Source of the DNA: Hippophae tibetana
Lineage: Eukaryota > Streptophyta > Magnoliopsida > Rosales > Elaeagnaceae
Assembly: GCA_037013495.1 (NCBI GenBank)
Contig: CM072810.1
Span: 83,808,449-83,872,448, forward strand
Reading direction: 5' to 3'
Length of the DNA: 64,000 nucleotides
Shown here: positions 1 through 11,204 of the stretch, piece by piece
Numbering within the stretch: position 1 is the stretch's first letter
Layout of the letters: each line of letters begins with the position of its first letter
Position numbers and translations under genes: made by a program
Notes under the pieces: model-generated
What the model saw: only the letters and a program-made list of their open reading frames with translations
Databases searched by the model: none
Told to the model about the DNA's origin: nothing

Positions 1-508
1 TTATCTAAATCCATGTTTAACTCTTTAATTGCCCAGTAAGCCTTGTGTTCAAGTTCAACTAGAAGGTGGCACACTTTCCCAAAGATTAACTGGTAAGAGC
101 TCATCCTAATAGGTGTTTTATACGCGGTGTAGTATGCCCATAAGACATCATTTAACTTAAATTCCCAATTCTTCTTTGAAGGATGCACAATGTGTTCCAA
201 TATTCCCTTAATTTGCCTATTACTTACTTCCACTAAACCAGAAGTTTGAGGATGATATGGAGTAGCTACTTTATGTGTGATGTTGTACTTGTTTAGTACT
301 CCATCAAAGATCTTGTTACAAAAATGGCTACCTCCATCACTTATTATAGGTCTAGGCGTTCCAAACCTGCTGAATATTAAATCCTTCAAGAATTTAACAA
401 CAACATTAGCATCATTGGTTTTAGTGGGGATAGCTTCTACCCACTTGGATACATAATCCACAGCAACCAAAATATATTGAAAACCATTGGATGGGGGGAA
501 AAGGACCC
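1..508 (-). mobile_element. Athila/Tat-type Ty3 integrase fragment
   Basis: On the minus strand this encodes the integrase core and C-terminal part of a plant Ty3 (gypsy) element. Readable motifs include [14 protein letters not shown], the HPQTSG region and, near base 60, [20 protein letters not shown], which is characteristic of Athila/Tat integrases. It runs off the left edge of the window. The stretch 264-508 is matched again at about 2515-2760 at roughly 95% identity by eye, so two copies of the same integrase segment lie on either side of the block at 509-2514. It is a broken fossil. Confidence 0.8.
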
Positions 509-2514
509 ATGATAACTGTATTTTATACAGTGATTTGCGTCTATTTTATTAATTATAATTGCTAGTTCTTTACTTTTTAGTTAATTTTTAATTAATTAAA
601 TTAATATTTAGTATTAGTTTTTAATAAATTTTAATAAAAAGGGACTTAATTGCAATTATAAAAAGCTTACAATTTAATTTGAAATTAAAAATGGGTGAAA
701 TTGCAAATATCAAAAGATTAGAAATTAATTTGAATTAAATTTGTGGGTCAAAATGCAATTAATAAAATTTGAATTTCTGCGTGTGAGAAGAGCCACTCGC
801 GACATTCACAACGCCCAACACACACCGTTCGATCATCCAATCAACGGTCAAGATTGGGCACGTGCAATCCAGATGCGACAAAAGCGATTACACTCGATAT
901 TCCTAGAGCACGCAGCTGACACGAGTGGGGCCCACCTGCCACGTAGGCTAGCGTGTAGGGTAGGGCCCACGTGTCGACTGTGCATATTTTTTCCCGAGGC
1001 GCATCGCTTACCGTTGGATCTGTTGAACGGTCCAGATTTAAAATGCGTGGAAGCAAGTTGTCGCGCACCGAGCAGCTAGCCTACACTCACGTGCGACGCG
1101 GTTCATCTAAGCAACGTGCACCCTCGCATTTCACCGAATAAGAAGGAGCTACATGTCTCCTCAATCTTCCAGCTAATCACATGACAACACATGGCATGTA
1201 TTTGGTAAAATAAAAATGCAGAAACGGCACCCACTTACCAGCTGTTAACGCGTCGCCACGTGTCGAAGCCAACTGTCGCGCACTTCCAATGCGATGAAAT
1301 ATTATGCGACGCGGTCCAGTTGTTCTCCATGCGCCCGTTCTTCCCACCAAATGAAAGGCTTCCACGTGACTCTTTATATCTCATAGCCAATAAAATGATG
1401 ACACATGACATGCGTAAAAGGAAAAAAATCAGAAAAGTGCAGAACGGTTTTCATGCGTGTTGTTTATTTTAACTCTCCCCATGTATTTTTGTCTCCCAAT
1501 ACATGTATTTTGATAAAAAAAAAAAATAGTTGGAGATGAGGGGATATATTTTATACGCGAAAAAAATGGGAGATTTTAGTTTGGTTTTTTTTTTGGTAGC
1601 TTCCAGTTTTACATTCTTTTCTCTCTTGAAGTTTTCTTTTGTTTTCCTCTCTGCGTGTTTTCTACAACACGCAGAATGTTTATTTGACATTTTTATGTTG
1701 TATTTTCTTAGGAAAAATATAGAGAAAGAAGACAACGAAGAAGAAGGAAAGGGACGAAATTTATTTTTCATTGAGGAATCGTGAAAGAGTTTCTCCTAAT
1801 CTATTTTCTTTTAATTTTTATTTCTCTGAAATGCTTTATTATTGTTGTGTTGTAATTTTAATTTCTGCTATGAACTAATTTATTTGTTCTAGGGTTGTAG
1901 TGTAGCTTAAATTATGAAACTTGAATTAATTATTTTTGAATGATTTATGGAACTATTTTAAGTTGTTTATTTTATCTGTGTTTAATGCTTTTAATTATCG
2001 GAAAATTAATTAATTGATCTCTGACACCTAAATAAACTTGGGAAAGGCATTTTTGTGTGTTGCTCGTTATAAAATAATGTATATATATAAGGGATAGGAA
2101 TATACTTTTATTGTATGTGTAACTTCTTGCGAACTTAGAACTTAATAAATCTGGTTGAATTTAATTCTCATAGGAATATAGTGAATTATTTTAACGAGAT
2201 ATGTCTGTATGGAGCTTGGAAGAGATATATGGATAAATTAGGAGTTCTTGGTTAACAACTTAAAATATGACAACATAAATCAAGAGAAAATAAAATGTTC
2301 AAGTGGATTAATTTGGTGAAACTGCAATTCTAGAATTTTCTTACAAACTGTTAAAAAAATTAGTTAAGTCAAACTGCATCAAATTATTGATTGTTTGGAT
2401 AAAATCTGGTTTAAATAATTTTAGTAATTAACGAAAGCTAGTAACAAATCTCTGTGGGAACGATATTTTACTTATCATATTATTACTTGTGACCGTGTAT
2501 ACTTGCACGATGCT
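509..2514 (+). mobile_element. LTR-like block (probable solo LTR), plus orientation
   Basis: No coding capacity is seen. The block begins near TGATAACTGT and ends near CTTGTGACCGTGTATACTTGCACG, a tail of the kind found at the 3' end of Athila/Tat LTRs just before the primer site. It has a GC-rich core at about 780-1110, a pyrimidine-rich stretch at 1560-1720, and an AT-rich downstream half. The orientation is opposite to the integrase on both sides. The flanks are not a short target duplication but overlapping integrase sequence, so a simple insertion does not explain the arrangement. The short open frames inside it are not genes. Confidence 0.55.
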
Positions 2515-3130
2515 ACTTTATGTGTGATGTTGTACTTGTTTAGTACTCCATCAAAGATCTTGTTACAAAAATGACTACCTTCATCACTTATTATAGTTCT
2601 AAGTGTTCCGAACCTACTGAATATTAAATCCTTCAAGAATTTAACAAAAACACTAGCATCATTGGTTTTAGTGGGGATAGCTTCTACCCACTTGCATACA
2701 TAATCCACAACAACCAAAATATATTGAAAACCATTGGATGGGGGAAAAAGACCCATAAAGTTAATCTTCCATACATCAGAGAGTTCAACAACTAAATTAG
2801 ATGTCAAAGGCATTTCATCTCTTTTGCTTATGTTTCCTGTTCTTTGACATCTATCACATTGTGCACAAAACATATGAGCATCTTTAAAAAGAGTGGGCCA
2901 AAAGAATCCAGACTGTAATACCTTACGGGCTGTTTTTTCACCACCAAAATGGCCCCCACAATGAAGTTCATTACAAAAAGTTAGAATGCTCTTATGTTCT
3001 TCTTCAGGTACACATCTCCGGATGACTTGATCTTGACAAATCTTGTATAAATAAGGGCCATCCCAGAAATAGTCCTTAATAGTTTTAAAAAACCTTTTCT
3101 TGTCTTGATATGAAGTGTTAGGTCGCAAAA
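2515..3130 (-). pseudogene. Ty3 integrase (zinc-binding and core part)
   Basis: The minus-strand reading shows the zinc-binding HHCC region (H-x3-H pattern around LHCGGHFGGEKTARKVLQ, followed by the CAQCDRCQ pair). The catalytic core follows, with [19 protein letters not shown] and the later DEGSHFCN segment. The C-terminal third is absent here because the block at 509-2514 interrupts the domain. The product would have joined element cDNA to host DNA. It is a fossil domain, related to the copy at 1-508. Confidence 0.85.
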
Positions 3131-3189
3131 CACCAATGGCAAGATAGTTTACAATATCAGGATACCATGGGTTCGGACCTATTGAAAAT

Positions 3190-3740
3190 AACTATTCATC
3201 AGAAAAGGTTTCAACTATATCTTCATTACTCTCATCTTTAAGAGAATTGAAGTCAGAAATCAACCTAGACAAATGGTCGGCTACTAAGTTTCCATTGCCT
3301 TTCTTATCCTTGATTTCTAAGTCAAATTCTTGTAAGAGTAAGACCCACCTGATTAATCTTGGCATGGCATTTGGTTTACTTAATGGGTATCTTAAAGCAG
3401 CATGATCAGAATGCACAATCACTTTAGATACTACTAAATAAGACCAAAATTTGTCTAAAGAAAACACTATAGCCAAGAATTCCTTTTCAGTGGTGGTATA
3501 ATTCATTTGGGCATCATTGAGTGTTTTTCTAGCATAGTAGATGACATGCAAACATTTATCCACTCTTTGTCCCAAGACTGCTCCTATAGCATAATCAGAA
3601 GCGTCATACATTATTTCAAAAGGTAAAGACCAGTTTGGTGCCATAATAACAGGGGTAGATGTTAGTTTCTCTTTCAAGGTATTAAAGGCAATAAGGCAGT
3701 CATTGTTGAAATTAAAATAAACATCTTTTGATAGCAAGTT
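3190..3740 (-). pseudogene. Ty3 RNase H domain
   Basis: The minus-strand protein begins with the RT connection region ([19 protein letters not shown]), then the RNase H core: [15 protein letters not shown], the [19 protein letters not shown] helix and [12 protein letters not shown]. It ends in LVADHLSRL, the usual tail of this domain in plant Ty3 elements. The role was removal of the RNA strand during reverse transcription. It lies between reverse transcriptase and integrase, as expected. Confidence 0.88.
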
Positions 3741-3823
3741 ACATAAGGGATGACTTATTTTAGAGAAATATTTAATAAATCATCTGTAAAATCCTACATG
3801 TCCTAAGAAGCTTCTTATCCCCT

Positions 3824-4500
3824 TCACAGATGTAGGGGAGGTAGTTTAGATATCAATTCAACTTTTGCCTTATCAATTTCAATACCTTTGTTTGAAACTA
3901 TATGTCCTAAAACTATCCCTTGTTGAACCATAAAATGACTTTTCTCCCAACTAAGGGTGAGATTGCATTCAATGCATCTTTCTAAAACCAAAGTCAATTT
4001 ATGTAAGCAATCATCAAATGAGTTCCCAAAGATAGAAAAATTATCCATGAAAATCTCAATGAATTTTTCCACCATGTCCGAGAAAATAGATATCATGCAT
4101 CTCTGGAAAGTGGTTGGGACATTGCATAACCCAAATGGAATTCTTCGAAAAGAAAATGTCCCAAAAGAACATGTAAATGTGGTCTTTTCCTGATCTTCTG
4201 GTGCTATGGGTACTTGATAATATCCAAACAATCCATCTAAAAAATAGTAAAATTCATGCCCAACTAATCTTTCCAACATTTGATCAATGAATGGAAGAGG
4301 AAAGTGATTCTTTTTAGTATATAAATTTAGTTTCCTAAAATCTATACACATTCTCCATCCAGTGATTACTCTAGTGGGCACTAATTCACTTTTGTCAACA
4401 ACTGTTATCCCAGATTTCTTTGGAACCACATGCATTGGACTAACACACTTACTATCCGCAATAGGATAGATAATTCCTTCTTCTAACAATTTAAGAATTT
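3824..4500 (-). pseudogene. Ty3 reverse transcriptase
   Basis: The minus-strand reading shows the start of the RT domain (LEEGIIYPIADSKCVSP, VPKKSGITVV), then WRMCIDFRKLN, the FPLPFIDQMLERL helix and the palm segments around FLDGLFGYYQVPIAPED and FRRIPFGLCN. The active-site neighbourhood is near base 4050. The wording is that of Athila-type RTs. The unusually long spacer after VPKKSG is also a feature of that group. Fossil domain. Confidence 0.88.
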
Positions 4501-5301
4501 CTTTTTAACTACCTCTTGCATGTTTGGGTTTAGTCTCCTTTGGGCCTCTCGTACAGGTTTAGCACCATCCTCCAAGTTGATCTTGTGCATACACATTGTT
4601 GGACTAATGCCTCTTATATCCCCTATACTCCAACCTATAGATTTCTTAAACTGTTTAAGCACTTTGATGAGTTCCTTTTCTTGTGGTTTGGTCAAGGTTG
4701 AAGAAATTATCACTGGATAAGTTTCTCCTTCTCCCAAAAACACATATTTTAAGTGCTCAGGTAAGTCTTTGAGTTCAAGTTCAGGTGGATTGGCCTCTTT
4801 ACTAGATGAAGAACTGGGTAGATTTAAAAGCGTACTAGATTTTGTCATTAATTCATCATTGTCTAGTCGTTCAAGGTACCCCTTAATTTCCTCATCTAAA
4901 TCTTCTTCGACCTCTTCAAGTGTAAGAATAGTTTCAAGCTTGTCTTCTATTCTGGTTTGGAAAAAGGTGCTTTGGACAAGATTATCCAAAGGGTCAACAT
5001 CGAATATTTCATCGATGGTAGAAATAGAAGGAAAATGTGAAGAATCAAAAACTTTAAAATGAACAGTCTCTCCTAAGACTGTCATTGTCAAATTTCCATC
5101 TTGGACATCAATAATAGTTTTAGTAGTTGCCATAAATGGTCTACCAAGGAATATTGTGTGCTCTCTGTCCAATGTTGGATTTTCTTGCATATCCAGAACC
5201 ACAAAGTCAACAGGTATTATCAGTTTGTCTACTTGTACCAACACATCCTCAAATGTTCCCTTTGGATACTTAAGAGATCTATCTGCAAGTTGAAGGGACA
5301 T
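4483..5301 (-). pseudogene. Ty3 aspartic protease and linker
   Basis: The minus-strand protein carries the second half of a retropepsin-like fold: PKGTFEDVLVQVDKLIIPVDF, then DFVVLDMQ and the FLGRPFMATTKTIIDV strand. An acidic linker (EEVEEDLDEEIKGYLE) follows, leading into the start of RT. This layout is normal for Athila-type polyproteins, where the protease sits at the gag-pol boundary. The region overlaps the start of the RT reading slightly. Fossil. Confidence 0.75.
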
Positions 5302-5419
5302 AGTTGTAGGTTTTAAATCTCTTAGATTGAGCTATAAGAATATAGAGTAAGGCATCAAATTTATACTAGCACCTAAATCAAGCATTGCTTTAGCAACCTT
5401 CCTATCCCCCATAGTTATG

Positions 5420-6982
5420 TTTATAATAAATTTCCAGGGTCTTTCAACTTTGGGGGTAGTTTATGCTGAAGTACATCGCTAGAAATTTCAGATACTACTA
5501 CTCGTTCATTTAGTTCATACCTCTTTTTCTTAGTGTTCAACTCTTTGAAAAACTTAGCATATGAGGGCACATTCATAATCACTTCTAATAATGGTAAATT
5601 GATATTTACTTTAGAGAGCATATTAAAAAAGATCATAGAATTGCTTATCTTGTTTGGATTCTTTTAACCGGTGTGGAAAATGTACTTGCAGCTGGTGTGG
5701 TTCTGTTGTCTTTTGAATTTTGGGGATGTCAGATGACCCCCTAATGAGTTTTTCAGAAGGCTTGTTAAGTTTAACACTTGTTTCTCCTTTTTGCGAGACT
5801 AGAATATCACCTTCTTTGTTACCTGAACTACAAGGTAGATCGTTAGAGATTTCAGGTAAACTAGTATTGACTACCTTACCACTTGGAAGGGTTCTTACAT
5901 CCTTTGCTTGTTCTGGTTGACTGGGCAACTTTCCTAGTTCTTTCTTTTGCATTTGTTCAGCCATTTGCCCAACTTTAGATTCAATCCTTTTAACCGAAGC
6001 CTCCATGGTGTTCAACCTTTGATTAGTCATCAATTGGTTGTCACAAATAACTTGGTGGGTAAGGGTGGTTGTTAACCAACCTTAGTGTTGGACATTGGGT
6101 GTAGGCTGGGTAATTGTTTTGTTTCCAATGATGGTTAGGGTGATTATAGGTCTTTGGAGGATACCTTTGAAAGGATTTGACTTCCTCTATGGCGTCGACA
6201 CTAGAATCACAAGTATTTGAAAAATTATGAGTACCATGCCCAATTAAAAAACACACTTCACACACCTCTTTATTTGGCATTTGGTGGGTAGTGATAAGTT
6301 GCACTTGTTTAGTCAATTCAACAAGTTGCAAGGTTATCTCATTATCGAAGCCAACTTCATTGACTCTTGCTCTCCTTCTAGCACCCCTTTGTTGGGAATT
6401 AGAACCCAACAGCTCATAAAGATTATAGGCTTCCTCTGCGGTTTTTTCTCCCACAACACCTCCAGCAACATTATCAACAATGTATTGACTCCGTAGTTTC
6501 AATCCATCATAAAAGAATTGGTTCTGTAGTTGCAATGGAAAGCTATGATTATGACATTGACTGAAAAAGAGTTTGAATCGTTCCCAAGCTTCATGAAAGG
6601 GCTCTTCATACATTTGAGAAAATGTTGCTATCTTCGTCCTTAGATCAACAGTCTTTTGATGGGTATAGAACCTACCCATAAAAATTTCATATACTGCCTC
6701 CCAAGTTTTATCCTTAAGGGTGTAAGGAAAACACCTCATCCTAAGTTGATCTTCATTAATTGCATGTAGTGGAAAGGTTTGGACAGTAGCATAGAATTCT
6801 CGAATGAAATGCAAAGGGTCTTCATTAGTGACACCGTAAAAGGAAGGCAACAAAGAATAATGAATCTTTTTCAATTCATAATTCCTTGCAGCCTCTTGTA
6901 ATTGTATGCTGGAAGTTACATTGCCAATGATTGGAATTGTATAGTCTTTCATCATTTTCCGTCTATCTTCAGCATCTCCCAT
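5420..6982 (-). pseudogene. Ty3 gag (Athila-type)
   Basis: The minus-strand gag contains the conserved retrotransposon gag block: IQLQEAARNYELKKIHYSLL, FYGVTNEDPLHFIREFYATVQTF, then MRCFPYTLKDKTWE and the FHEAWERFKLFFSQC helix. A CEVCFLIGHGTHNF segment near base 6250 looks like the zinc-knuckle area. The C-terminal part is a lysine- and glutamate-rich linker. This gag is a paralogue of the one at 7370-8635 rather than its continuation, which shows that two elements lie head to tail here. Confidence 0.85.
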
Positions 6983-7369
6983 GGTTATTTGTAGTTGAAA
7001 TTGATCCTCCTCCTATTGTGTATCAACATTTAGCTCTTAAAAATAGTAGATATCTCTAAGAAAGATTTCTCATTTGACAAAATATACAGGCTTAAAGCAA
7101 AAAGGTACAAGGAACCTAAATTTGTTTTTTTAATGCTAAATTTAAAGAATGGACACAATTTTTGAAACAAACGAATTTATTTCATTTGAATTTTATTACA
7201 CACAAAATAAAACTAAAACAAAGGAAAATACAATAATGGGTGACCTCCCACCTAGGAATAAAATTTTATCATCTTCTAGTAAGGCGTTGCTTGGAGATTG
7301 CAGAATGACAAACTCAATGTCTCCTCTTCATTGAATTTATTTTACCCCATTTGAACATCAAATTAGTCT

Positions 7370-8635
7370 TTGCTTTGTTTTTGCAAATGTTCAACTAACT
7401 GTTCTACTTGAACTTCCACCTTTTTGATAGAAACTTCCACAGAGTCCAACCGTTGATTGGTTATAGATTGGTTATCTCTACAAACTTGAATAAAAGAATT
7501 CAAGTTATCCTCCAGGGTTGATTTATTAGGAATGCTTCTTGGAATAGGCGGGTGTAATTGCTGGCCTGGCTGATTTGAGCTTTGAGCGAAAAGAGGGTTG
7601 TTTTGCCTCTAGGAGAAGTTCAGATGATTTCTCCACCCAGGATTATAGGTATTTGAATTGGGGTCGAACCTTGGTCTCTGTTGATATGCTCCCAATACAT
7701 TAACCAGTTCAGGTTTAGCTGTTGTTTCTCCTTGATATGGACAGGCTTGAGTACCATGTCCCATGTTGCTATACAAACCATATTGTTCATTATTGGTTTT
7801 GGTTTGTGTAGTGAAAGGGCAACTTTCTTGGTCAGTTGAACAAGTTCTTGTTGAACTTCATTGCTGAAATCGATTTCATGAAATCTAGCTTTTTCACTCG
7901 TGAGCTTTTCTGTTGAGAATTAGCACCCAACATCTTAAAGAGGTTGTACGTCTCTGAGGAAGTCTTTTCTCCCATTGCTCCTCCTACAGCATTGTCGACA
8001 ATGAACTAACATTGTTGTGTAAGTCCATCGTAAAATAATTGGTTCTGCAACTGTAGGGGAAAGCTGTGAAGGGGACATTGAATGAGAACCATTTTGAACC
8101 TATCCCAAGCTTCATGGAATGGTTCTCCTTCCATCTGAGAGAAAGTAGCAATCTTTCCTCTCAACTTTGATGTTTTTTGGTGGGAATAGAATTTTCCCAT
8201 GAATTTATTATAAATGTTCTCCCATGTTATTAGAGAACCTGGGGGAAGTGACATTAACCAAGCTTTGGCCTTATCCTTTAAGGTGTATGGGAAACATCTC
8301 ATTCGAAGTTGATCCTCGTTTAGAATACCGAGGGGGAAGGTTTGGACCGTAGCATAGAAGTCTCTAATGAAGGAAAGAGAATCTTCATTAGGCAAGCCAT
8401 AAAAGGAAGGAAGCATAGAAAAATGAATATGTTTTAGGTCATAATTCCGAGCAGCCTCACCCAGCTGGATAGCGGCAGTTGCCGTGCCAATCACCGGTCT
8501 TACAAACTCCTTCATGGTGGTTTCCCTAACATGTTGGTTTTCTTCCATTTCTTTCGGTTCCAGTAAAGGATTAAGGCTTGGTTCTATGTTAGGCTCAAAA
8601 ACAGGTGGATGGTTGGAATCCAGTCTTATTGACAC
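7370..8635 (-). pseudogene. Ty3 gag (second element)
   Basis: The minus-strand reading opens with a proline-rich N-terminus and then the gag core: FVRPVIGTATAAIQLGEAAR, FSMLPSFYGLPNEDSLSFIR, then MRCFPYTLKDKAKAWLMSLP and FHEAWDRFKMVLIQCPLH. Downstream (7370-8005) the sequence shows a C-terminal coiled region near 7400-7500 (readable as VEVSIKKVEVQVEQLVEHLQ). It is clearly homologous to the gag at 5420-6982 but differs throughout, so the two elements are separate family members. Fossil. Confidence 0.82.
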
Positions 8636-8639
8636 TTGT

Positions 8640-9343
8640 TTAAATTTATGAATATTATTTACGTATGGTGTAAGGGGGTTTCATAAGGATCTCCTACCGC
8701 GCATAGACTATTGAAAACATAAATTTAAAACTCCTGTCAAGAAAAATAAGAACCACACAAAAATTTAGAAAAAATTTACATGGTATTTAATACAAAACAC
8801 TAAACAAAACTAGTTAAACCCTAAGTCGAATTTATTTTTTTTATTATTGTTTTTAAGAGAAAATAATAAACTAAATGTTTTGTTTTCATTTTTTTTATCT
8901 TAATTTTTTTTTCAAATTTTTTATTATTTTATTTATTTATTTAAATAAAACAAAGTTTAAATTTTATTTATTTGTTTTTAAATTTTATTTATTTCATGTT
9001 TTTTTTTGTTTTTTTTAAGATAAAATAACATAATCAATACTAACCAAGAATGCTCCGAGTAAAGAATGGTGGTGCAAAGACTCATTAAAAACCATCCTCT
9101 TAGACAGAACAACGTTCCTAGGAAAGACTAGTGGCACAAAGGCTTCCAAGAACTAGTCTCCTAGACAGAACTCCCTTAGATCTTTACTTTTAATGCTATT
9201 AAGTTAATAAAAATGTATATTATATAAATTTATCACAATCTAAGTTAATTAAGTTTAAAAAACACTAAGTTAATTAAGTAAAACGAAAATTAAATTATTA
9301 AAATCCAAATTTAATTAAGTCAAACAAAAATTAAGATAAAAAA
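8640..9343 (-). other. Untranslated leader of the second Ty3 element
   Basis: No gene is present. The stretch lies between an LTR and the gag start and is very AT-rich (long T and AT runs at 8820-9010). It has a short GC-richer segment at 9050-9190 containing two related motifs (GTGGTGCAAAGACT and GTGGCACAAAGGCT, each followed by a TAGACAGAAC repeat). Position and composition fit an Athila/Tat 5' leader. Confidence 0.5.
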
Positions 9344-9379
9344 CAAAGTATTGGCATCGCCGATTCTGCCAATACTTTG
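9344..9379. repeat. Perfect 13-bp inverted repeat at the LTR inner end
   Basis: CAAAGTATTGGCA at 9344-9356 and TGCCAATACTTTG at 9367-9379 are exact reverse complements around a 10-base loop. In the related LTR at 13 kb the sequence diverges just after the second-arm TGCC, so the foldback is specific to this copy. It looks like a junction made by template switching or fold-back repair at the LTR edge. Confidence 0.8.
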
Positions 9380-11172
9380 GTTTTATATTTATAAAACTCT
9401 CGCAAGTGTAGGAATCATTTCGTAGAAAATGATAAGTATACACCCAAGGTCGATCTAAGGAAGGAATATATGTGGCTTTTAATTTATTATTCAAACTTTT
9501 AAAAACGAAATTAAATCTTAAACATCTTGTATCACGATAGTTTGGTTTTTGTGTTTCTAATCTAATAACATAAAAATAAACATAGATACAGATTCAGTAA
9601 ATGTTTATGCAAATTTTATTATTTATAATAGTGGAGTATTTATGGATATAATAACTAAGTTAATTATGCTTGCTCATATTATTTAGGTTATTAAAAATTT
9701 AAATTGATATTTATTGATTCTCTCTTTTTTATATGAATATCACCTTTGGTGGGGTTAGATATTCTTTGTTAACTAAACAAATCAATTAACACCTATAGGT
9801 GGGATTGATAACTAATTTGGTTAATTAAATTAATTCCTTTTTTCTAAGAGATTGAAAATAAACCATTTAAATGCCACCTTTGGTGGGGTTAGACAGTTTA
9901 AACTTTATTCAAGGTGTCCAAATTAAACCTAAGAATTTAAGTATATGAGTACTAACTTTCAAGTTTTAAAATCACTACTGAAAACATGTTGTCAATACAT
10001 TTTCACATAATAATTTTTATAAAAACTATTAAAATAGAGCTTTACTCTAACTACCGGACGATTGTAGCAACAAATAAAAGAGCACTACTCTAAATCAGAC
10101 CAGATAACTAAACCTTAAAATCTAATTTTCAGATTTAAGTTTGTAATGAAAAATAATATATTTCTCTCTAACATTCTTAATATAAAATCTTGAATAAAAA
10201 TAAAATCAATTCATTTTAGAGATTTTTACCTATTAAATATTTCGCAAGCATAACAACGTTATTAATATATCATGTTTACAAACAGCCAGCAAAGTTAAAT
10301 TTAATCATAGAAAAATTAAATATAACATGTAAGAATAAAGCATAAAAAATAACTGCAAAGAAAATAAAATCCTTACAGTACTTCGACGTTATTCCTGTTG
10401 TTAGAAAACCTTCAAACAGAATTTGCACTCCCATTTATTGAATCAAAAAACAAATAAATTACAAAAACATAACTAGTTCTTCTCAAAAAGAGAAGAACTC
10501 TAAAACTAAGAGGAACTAACTAAGAAAAGCTAAAAACTAAGAAAAAACTAAGAAAAGCTTTAAAACTAAGAAATGAGAGAAAGAAAGAGAAGAAAGATGT
10601 GTTTTGAGGTATGTTTATTTATGAAGAGAATGAGGGTATTTATAGGTGAGGATGGGTAGAAAAAGTGGGTTAAAAATGATAAAAATTGGTGGAAACGCTG
10701 AGTAGTGATTGATGACGTCAGCATGATGTGGGGCGGCAGCGCTCGTAGATTTGGGCAAATGGGCGCAACAACACACGCGGACTGGGCACAGATGGGTAGC
10801 GGCGCACGCAAATGGGGCACAGATGCGCACGGAAGGGAGCAAGGGCATGCACGGCGTGTGCAGGACTGGGCACTGGCGGCAGCTGGGTGGTTGCGTGCGC
10901 GATTTCCTCCTTTTGACCCATTTTTTTCCATATTTGTTGACTTTTCCTTATTTATTTTTGAATATATTTGTGATGTATTGTCTTCAGTATTCCTTTTTGA
11001 GTCTTTAAGTTACATTTTTAAGCGAAAATACCTAAAAAACAATAAGAATACCCATGATTCTGGAAAGACAAATTTATATAAATATATGATAAAATCATAT
11101 AAATATATATATTTTTAATCAATTTATGTGCATAAAATCATGGTAATTTTAGTGTTTTTTGAGCACTCATCA
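9344..11172 (-). repeat. LTR of the second Ty3 element
   Basis: In minus orientation the LTR starts near TGATGAGTGCTCAAAAAACA (base 11,172) and ends near 9,344. A second copy sits at about 13,027-14,850 in the same orientation, and a truncated third copy at 16,803-17,165 in the opposite one. Shared blocks include a GC-rich core (10,690-10,900), an AAGAACTC-rich section, and three short inverted repeats of the form CCACC..GGTGG between 9,740 and 9,900. The open frames in the GC-rich core are chance. Confidence 0.7.
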
Positions 11173-11204
11173 CTTACTTAAAAAGTACAATGTCAACCAC
11201 ATAA

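Larger units (their letters stand above)
2515..7000 (-). mobile_element. Athila/Tat-lineage Ty3 element, internal region
   Basis: Read on the minus strand, this holds gag, protease, reverse transcriptase, RNase H and integrase in Ty3 order. No LTR belonging to it could be assigned at either side. Integrase ends abruptly at the 509-2514 block, and gag begins where a second, related element starts. The reading frame is broken in several places, so the element is a fossil. The gag and pol sequence match the Athila/Tat branch, which lacks a chromodomain. Confidence 0.85.
7000..11172 (-). mobile_element. Second Athila/Tat-type element: gag, leader and 5' LTR
   Basis: Read from high to low coordinates this gives an LTR (about 11,172 down to 9,344), a leader of roughly 700 bp, and gag. 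It then stops: no pol is present before the neighbouring element begins. The 7000-7340 stretch is noncoding and includes GGGTGACCTCCCACC, of a kind seen in gag-pol linker regions of this group. Element structure is therefore 5' only, truncated. Confidence 0.75.

Noticed and set aside
741-1784. Short frames on both strands in the 1-2 kb block
   Set aside because: Noncoding LTR-like sequence; no domain, no codon pattern, mutually overlapping.
10566-11118. Overlapping open frames on both strands (up to 137 residues) in a GC-rich patch
   Set aside because: They lie in the core of an LTR that recurs at 14.3-14.7 and 17.0-17.2 kb, where the frames are not preserved. Composition explains them.
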